64,000 nucleotides of DNA from Neckera pumila (Eukaryota; Streptophyta; Bryopsida; Hypnales; Neckeraceae): NCBI GenBank assembly GCA_963969595.1, contig OZ018415.1:20899782-20963781 (forward strand). The letters are read 5' to 3'. The notes below the pieces were generated by a model. The model was not told the DNA's origin. It did not search any database and worked only from the letters and a program-made list of their open reading frames with translations. Shown in pieces: positions 58,261-64,000 of the stretch. The position numbers and the translations under genes are program-made. Every line of letters starts with the position of its first letter. The first letter of the stretch is position 1.

Positions 58261-59203
58261 TTAATGAAAATGGAAGTTTTCTGGACGATCATGCGGAACT
58301 TACATCAATTCCTCTCCTAGTTATTATTCAAATAAGAACTGCTTCTACATCTCATTTTTAGCAATCCAAAAGCTGCCAGTTTATTTGAAATTGCTTCCCT
58401 ACTAAATCGCAAGCAAGGAGACTTGGTAAACCTCAAAGAATATCTTGGTTGTTGATCCTTCTCAAATTACAGCTAAAAGAGAGACAACTGATATACTGTA
58501 TGAATAAGAACTACTGTAGATAGACTTGAGTGTCTTAGGTTCAACAAAACATTAGTGACAGAGATGAAAGCATTTGGAACCACTCTTGTTAGTTGCTCCC
58601 GCTGTTGCACTAAACTGGTCTGGCCATAGCCAAAGCATAACTTATATGTATACTGCACTATGCTACAACTTTGCAGTGAGCAAACGAGCAATGAAAGTAA
58701 AGGGTACTGTCTGACTCGTGCTTTCTATACAGAAGGATAAGTTTGCATTTTCTCGCACACATTTTGTCACACATTCGATGCAGAGACTGTGAAATGTGAA
58801 TAATGTTGTGTGTTTAGAAGTTGCGCACGTGCATATCTGGACTCGCTTCTCTTTGACCAAATAAAATTGAAGACTCGTGTATTACGAACTTTCTGATGCC
58901 CTAGTGAATTCACAATGGATCTTTCAACGTAAAGTAGCTGCAACTGAAAAGTGTGACGGGACCTCGTAGCGTGGCATTGTAGTGTACTTCCGGATTAAGG
59001 CGATGAGCCCAATCCGGGCAGAATGGCTGAGTTGCCCCAAAGGATGGTCAACATGTAGACACATGTAAGAGAAGGTGATAGCAATTGCAATTATATTTTT
59101 CTATCAAAGTGCGCTTCTCCTCAGAATTGTTGAAGTGTGTCCTACAAATAACCCAAAAGAATTACAAGTAAGGTAACCCTGAGAGGATAGAGACTTTGAG
59201 AGA
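58261..59203. other. Intergenic, nothing identified
   Basis: No family-like frame; short frames only. Confidence 0.45.
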
Positions 59204-59205
59204 TA

Positions 59206-59393
59206 CAATAGAACCTCTTTGAGTGCATACTCTCTTAGTGCATAATATGCAGTAAGAGAGGTCGTACTTTGAAGCATTTATTTGTGAACAATAGTTGGAG
59301 GCCCCCATAGTGAGTGCCACGGTAGCCACAATTTAGTACAAAACCTCTCTCTGTGCATAGTCCCCACACTATGCATTAAGAGAGGTTCTACTG
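59206..59393. mobile_element. pogo/Emigrant-like MITE, 188 bp
   Basis: Begins CAATAGAACCTCTTT and ends AGAGAGGTTCTACTG, flanked by TA on both sides (59204-59205, 59394-59395). The terminal CAGTAGAACCTCT pattern is typical of plant pogo-like elements (Emigrant/Lemi1 type), which target TA. An internal GAGAGGT copy near 59256 suggests partial internal duplication. Confidence 0.7.
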
Positions 59394-59550
59394 TACCATA
59401 TTTTGCAAATACCAAGTCATTTGTGAGGGTGATGCAACTGAACCCAGGTGAAAACATGCTCACCACTAATTCTATGCTTCCCATTCAAAGGACAAAGTTA
59501 TGTTGAAATCTCCTATCATTTACCAAGTAGAAAACACACAAAAAAATTCA

Positions 59551-59890
59551 CTAATCTCGAAATAGAGATTGCTCACAGCAGAACAAGGTGGCAGTTTTCG
59601 GTGTCCCACCCCTCATGCACGGAGTATCATCTCTCAACGCCACTCCCTGTTCCACGGTGGTAGGATCCTCACGGTAAAGGGCGGCCATGGGGTCCATGTC
59701 CTCCCCAAAAGAAACGGCCCCGCAGCGTGTGTGTGGTGGAAGAAGGCAGCCCATTGGCAGCCCCGCCCAAGACCAGCAGCAGCCTTATCCCCATGCTTGC
59801 TTGCGCTGCTCCCCTACAGGATCCCTTTCGCATCGCCCATCTCCTCACCCAGCTCGCCACCATCGCCACAGCCACCGGTTCGTCTTGTTG
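59551..59890 (-). other. GC-rich block with a possible unidentified exon
   Basis: The minus frame reading FGEDMDPMAALYREDP and VALRDDTPCMRGGTPKTATL (about 59590-59710) looks protein-like. An upstream overlapping frame (to 59875) is Arg/Ala-rich, as a transit peptide could be, but the two are in different frames without an evident intron. I cannot name a family; it may be a gene fragment. Confidence 0.25.
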
Positions 59891-60575
59891 TTACTTCTCA
59901 AGGTACCTTGCTGTGCTTTTGCGCCGTCTCGCTTTGTAAGTTTCTCAGTATGCATTGCAATCTTTGAATTCCATGTCTGCTATACCTGCATTTCTGCGAT
60001 TTTTGTAATTTCTTGCGATTCTTGCGATTCTTCCGATTCTTAGCTTGCAAAGCCTGGGATGCTTGGGATGCCTGGTGTCTTTACTACTATATCAGATATC
60101 TTGAATCGGAAACACCTAGGGGTGCCTGAGTGTACTGCAGGGGGGGTGTCCGATTCTACACTCTTCACTGATGCCTGTGATGTAGTTGATGTGTGTGATT
60201 GGTTTGATGGGAATTCAGTTTTGAGTGGGTCAGGAATACAGTTTTGAGTGAGTTGGGAATTGCATGGGAATTTCATTTCGAATGGGGCTGGGAATTGCGT
60301 GAGGCACTCGGTTTCTGTTTTGGTGCATGGTGAAGTGCGAGGATTGTGGGGTTGTGGGTTGTGGGATGTGGGGGTGATGAGTTGATGAGTGTCGAATTTC
60401 GGTTTCTGAAGTGGTGAATTTGAGGTGGAGGGGAGTTGGATGGATGTTCTGGATGTTGGGTTTTTGTGGGTTCGTGTTTGGGGAAGGATTGATAGTTATC
60501 GTGGTGTGGGAACTGTTGTTGGCAGTTGATAAGAGTTTCATTGCGGTGTAATTGACTGAGAACGCGGTTGCGACG
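59891..60575 (+). promoter_or_regulatory. Upstream region of the PsbY gene
   Basis: Contains a short tandem of TTGCGATTC / TTCCGATTC (60012-60040) and a run of GTGGGTTGTGGG words (60335-60370). Several upstream ATGs occur (for example 60059). No clear TATA box was identified. The frames on the minus strand (60230-60842) are shadows. Confidence 0.35.
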
Positions 60576-61843
60576 ATGGCCATGGCGATCGCCGTCACGA
60601 GCACCAGCTTCACTTCCCACCAGAAGACCACCGTCTTCGGAGCTGGAGTGCAGGGCTTGCGTGCTGCCATCCAGAAGGGGTCGGCGGTGAAGCTCGGAGT
60701 CGTGCCTTGCGCTTCCGCGAAGCTCTCGACCTCTACTGATGGCCTTGCGCAGCAGGTGACTGTGGGCGCCAACGCCGTTGCAGGTCAGCATAATCTTTCC
60801 TTCTCTTGCAGTGTCCGGTTTCAGATAATCTCCTCCTCGCATTCTTGTTATGTCGTTCTGTTGGCATTGGTCGATTGGGGTTGGAATTCCTCCATTCTGC
60901 CGTTTGGGAGGGGATGAAGGTTATGTTACTATTAGAGACGTGGATGTATTATGATTGTGACTTTGGTGGCGTGATCGTTTGTGCTGCGGCAGGTGCGATG
61001 TTCGCGGCCATGGCGAACTCGGAGTCGGCCCTGGCGTCTCAGCAGATGATGGCATTGGCGGAAGGCGACAACAGGGCTGTAGCCTTGCTGATTCCGTTGG
61101 TGCCCGCGATCGGGTGGGTTTTGTTCAACATCCTGAAGCCTGCGCTGAATCAGGTGGATAGGATGAGGAGCGTGAAGGGATTGGTGGCGGGCGCCGGCCT
61201 TGGAGCCGCGGCCACGCTGCTGGCGGCTCCCCACGCCGACGCGGCTCAGGAGATCGCGAATGTGGCCGACGGGGACGCGAGGGGCTTGATAATCATCGGG
61301 CTGCTTCTGCCCGCCATCGGGTGGGTGCTGTTCAACATCTTGCAGCCGGCTTTGAATCAGTTTGACAGGATGCGCAGCCCGAAGGGCGTGATCGGCGCGC
61401 TGGGTTTGGGCGGATTGTCGATGCTGTTGGCTCCCCATGCAGACGCCGCGCAGGAGATCGCGACCCTTGCGGACTCGGACTCTCGTGGGCTGATCATCTT
61501 GGGATTGCTGCTGCCAGCCATCGGGTGGGTGTTGTTCAATATCCTGAAGCCTGCGCTGAACCAGTTCGACCGTATGGTGGATGACAACACCGGCAAGCTG
61601 AAGTCGAGGGCGATGGTGGGCGCCACGGGTATCAGCGCAGCGGCGGCTTCGCTGCTTTTGTGTGCCCCCCAGGCCGACGCCCAAGTGCAGGAGATGGCCC
61701 AGCTTGGCGCGGACTCGGACTCTCGTGGACTGATCATCTTGTTCATTCTGCTTCCAGCTATCGGTTGGGTGCTGTTTAACATCTTGCAGCCAGCGCTGAA
61801 CCAGTTCCAGAATATGCAGGGTGGGGGAGGCAGGAAGCGATAG
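60576..61843 (+). CDS. PSBY: PsbY photosystem II polyprotein with four PsbY units (join 60576..60783, 60993..61843)
   Basis: Predicted 352-residue chloroplast precursor. Exon 1 encodes a Ser/Thr/Ala-rich transit peptide (1-69). A phase-1 intron (60784-60992, GTCAGC...GGCAG) precedes AMFAAMANSESALA, a signal for thylakoid insertion. Four PsbY helices follow, each with PAIGWVLFNIL(K/Q)PALNQ; the Trp residues are at 111, 180, 248 and 328. Units 1-3 are each followed by a hydrophobic segment ending in an A-x-A site (HADA, HADA, QADA), so cleavage would release four single-span peptides of about 40-50 residues. PsbY is a small peripheral photosystem II subunit next to cytochrome b559. The two-unit precursor is the arrangement known from Arabidopsis and spinach; four is unusual. 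The ATG at 60576 (CGACGATGGCC) is preferred; a TTG eight codons earlier is not a start. Large antisense frames here are shadows. Confidence 0.95.
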
Positions 61844-63064
61844 AAGTCGGGAGTTGGGATCCGTTGCTGCAGGTTCTTGAGAGGATGCAGAAATGTCTGA
61901 AGAGCTGAGAGCGCTCAGCTTTGAGACTGTAAGGTGTGGACTGTTTGCAGATGTAGAAGAAGCTGAAGCTGAAGAAACCCTCATGATTGCCATGGCCGAT
62001 GCTGAAATTATGGAACTTCTCATGGCAGTCGTTTTAGATGAGCGAGTTGGTATCATGATAGGAGTTGTTTGCAGCGCTTTGCTTCGACATAGCTAATGAT
62101 GAGCCGTGTCGTCGTGGTTGAGATTGTGTATATGGGGTCAATTTGTCGAATCAATTGTACTTTGCTGGATAGAACAATGTGGGGGGTAGCATTGCGTCCA
62201 GTTTTGTCCATCGCAGCAGTGTTTTCTCGGAATTGTTAGTAGCTGTCCAGACGATGATGGTGTGTACTAGAGGGCTTTGCTTATAACCAGGCCTGGAGAC
62301 TCTGAATGTCACATTTGTCTGTGGAGTTCCACTCCATTTTCACTGGTGTTGTGATTACAAGTTGTTTTAGGCCCGTATTAGAAAAATATTGAGTAGTTTT
62401 GGCATGGGAACATTGTTATGTCAATCCAGAGCACTTTAAGGGGAATTAAATCTCTCATTTGCTCACATTTGAAGGACTAGGCATATCCGTTTGAGTAGCT
62501 TCCTTGCTCAAAGTTAGCGCAGCTTTGGTATGGGTTGCTTTTCATGCCGATTCAGAAGATGCTGAGTAGTGGTCAGGATGTTGTTATTTGCTGAGCTGGT
62601 TTGTGTGGTGGACAACTAGTGGAGTGTAGTGGCTGGAGACTATTTGAGAGAGTCTGGAACATCTTAGCCGTCGTAAGTTGCAAAGCGAAGGGCGGGTCTA
62701 TGACCACTTTTTCAAACTTCAAAGTTCTTCTCTGTATGCTTCCTTTGTGCATCTTTGTGCGTCTATATGTGATTGAATTTTGTTTGTTTTCTTTTCTTGG
62801 GAGATGTAATTACATCTTTTTACAAGCCATAAAAAAATTTCAGTTTTTTTTGGGGGAAAATTTGAAATTATTGTGAGTTTGTATATAAAAAGTGAAAAAA
62901 ATTCATATCAAATACGGAGTACAAATTATGCTTTAAAAATCTGAAAATTTCTCCATAAGTGTGTACTATATTGTAGAACAATATGGTCCAAAAAAATTAT
63001 TGTGTAATTCTAATTTATTCCATGATAATAGGCCCAAAGTTTAGTTTGCAATAAATTATACACT
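61844..63064. other. 3' UTR and downstream flank of PSBY
   Basis: GC-moderate to about 62300, then AT-rich. A 67-codon ATG frame at 61893 lies wholly in the presumed 3' UTR and has no known relative. No single poly(A) signal stands out; AAATATTGAG near 62385 and GAATTAAATC near 62443 are weak candidates. Confidence 0.4.
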
Positions 63065-63706
63065 TTAATTCCTAAATGTCCGAGGCACCAAATTTTGGTA
63101 TTGAAAGTACTTTGAAGTTAATTTAAACCTAACCAAATTGCTATTTTTAGTAGTTTTTTTTTTAAATTCTTTTTGAAGTCTAATTTTAGCATCAAAAATT
63201 TGATTTTGAAAATGATTGATTACTATTGTTCTAATCAAGATTTTGTGCAAGGATACCCATTGCAATCTTGACTTTTTGTAGTGTTACGGGCTTTTGAAAA
63301 TGAGCCTCAAATACACTAGATCTTGGAGGAGAAATCACATTAGAAATTCATTTAAAAAAATTGTAGAGTAGATTTTGAGAAACCATAAATTGATTGGAGT
63401 TATGCATGTTAGGCATTTTAACCTCAAATTTTTTTGGTGACCAATTTTTTAGATGTGATATATGCAAATAGAGAATTGAAACATTTTCATAGTTTAACAC
63501 CCTCATGGTCAAACATTACAATCTTTTTATTCATATATGATATTGTTGTGTTTTCTTTTTCTATGTGATCTCTAACTTGTCTCGTTTGAATTTGTATGGT
63601 TATAATTCAAAAGAAATTGGCACAACTTATCAAAATGTTGGCTTTTGTTCAAATTAGAGCAAATTCCCAGAGGCTCAAAAACAGGCCTTAGGCATTTAGG
63701 AGTTAA
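63065..63706 (+). mobile_element. TTAA element L (family 4)
   Basis: 642 bp with TTAA at both ends and inverted termini TTAATTCCTAAATGTCC / GGCATTTAGGAGTTAA. Its left 150 bp match element C. It is non-coding. Confidence 0.68.
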
Positions 63707-64000
63707 GAAAATTTAAGAAATATTGAAATTGGATTAGAAACTAGACTTGATAAGTTTCTTTCATTAGTTGGGGCCAAAGTTTTAGAAAATTGATTTTATG
63801 ATTAAAATTTAGATCAAGAGAAAGGAACAAAAGTTACCAATAGATCAATATGTGCACGATGATATGTAGATTTGTCTTTTTCTTATGTAGGGAAGTTAAA
63901 ACTCATCACTAGGAAGGAATATAAAATTGAATTTATTGAAAATGAATTCAATAGCTCCTTCCAAAAAAATTGGATGCAAATTTTTTTTTCCATCTTAGTG
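63707..64000. other. AT-rich intergenic, nothing identified
   Basis: No frame or repeat of note before the window ends. Confidence 0.45.

Noticed and set aside
60932..62056. A 374-codon minus-strand open frame across PSBY exon 2
   Set aside because: It is the antisense shadow of the GC-rich, repetitive PSBY coding sequence. Its repeated QHPPDG/RRLQD words simply mirror the four PsbY units.
61893..62096. A 67-codon ATG frame after the PSBY stop codon
   Set aside because: It lies in the presumed 3' UTR, has biased acidic composition and no known relative. A chance frame is more likely.
1..64000. CRISPR arrays, operons, phage or bacterial defence systems
   Set aside because: The genes are spliced plant genes with long spacers. 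No regularly spaced direct repeats of CRISPR type or prokaryotic gene clusters are present.

Overview
The window is nuclear DNA from a land plant. The evidence is a chloroplast-targeted PsbY precursor, a RAP2.4/DREB A-6 AP2 protein, an OCTOPUS-type Cys/His motif protein, TTTAGGG-type telomeric repeats and spliceosomal introns. The AT-rich spacers, long untranslated leaders and an intron inside the AP2 domain suggest a seed-free plant such as a moss or lycophyte. That placement is inference; the species cannot be read from the sequence.

Layout. 1-5000: AT-rich DNA with a decayed LINE fragment (minus strand, 895-1494) and old dispersed repeats. 5000-9400: a complete AP2/ERF gene (two coding exons, 6668-8402, plus) with a long GC-rich leader and long 3' UTR. 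9400-21400: repeats, including three TTAA-flanked inverted-repeat elements. 21400-25000: a six-exon gene for an ABITRAM/FAM206A-like protein (plus), with a telo-box upstream. 25000-44600: a gene-poor repeat sea with eight more TTAA elements (one inside a foldback element, one internally inverted), foldback repeats, one 269-bp MITE and minisatellites. 44700-49730: a two-exon gene with an OCTOPUS-like N-terminal motif (plus). 51683-53414: a three-exon DUF3593-type chloroplast membrane protein gene (minus) with an 18-nt micro-exon. 54305-56876: a glycoside hydrolase family 3 beta-glucosidase pseudogene (minus) with in-frame stops. 57000-60000: small repeats and a pogo/Emigrant-like MITE. 60576-61843: a PsbY gene encoding a polyprotein with four PsbY units (plus). 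63065-63706: one more TTAA element.

The genes form no operon or obvious pathway. PsbY and DUF3593 are both chloroplast membrane proteins, but they lie about 7 kb apart on opposite strands with a pseudogene between. The most notable signals are the four-unit PsbY polyprotein and a swarm of non-coding TTAA elements (about 9 kb, roughly 14% of the window) whose ends look piggyBac-like.

Exon boundaries were assigned by hand from GT/AG sites, reading-frame phase and family conservation. Repeat boundaries without exact terminal repeats are approximate.
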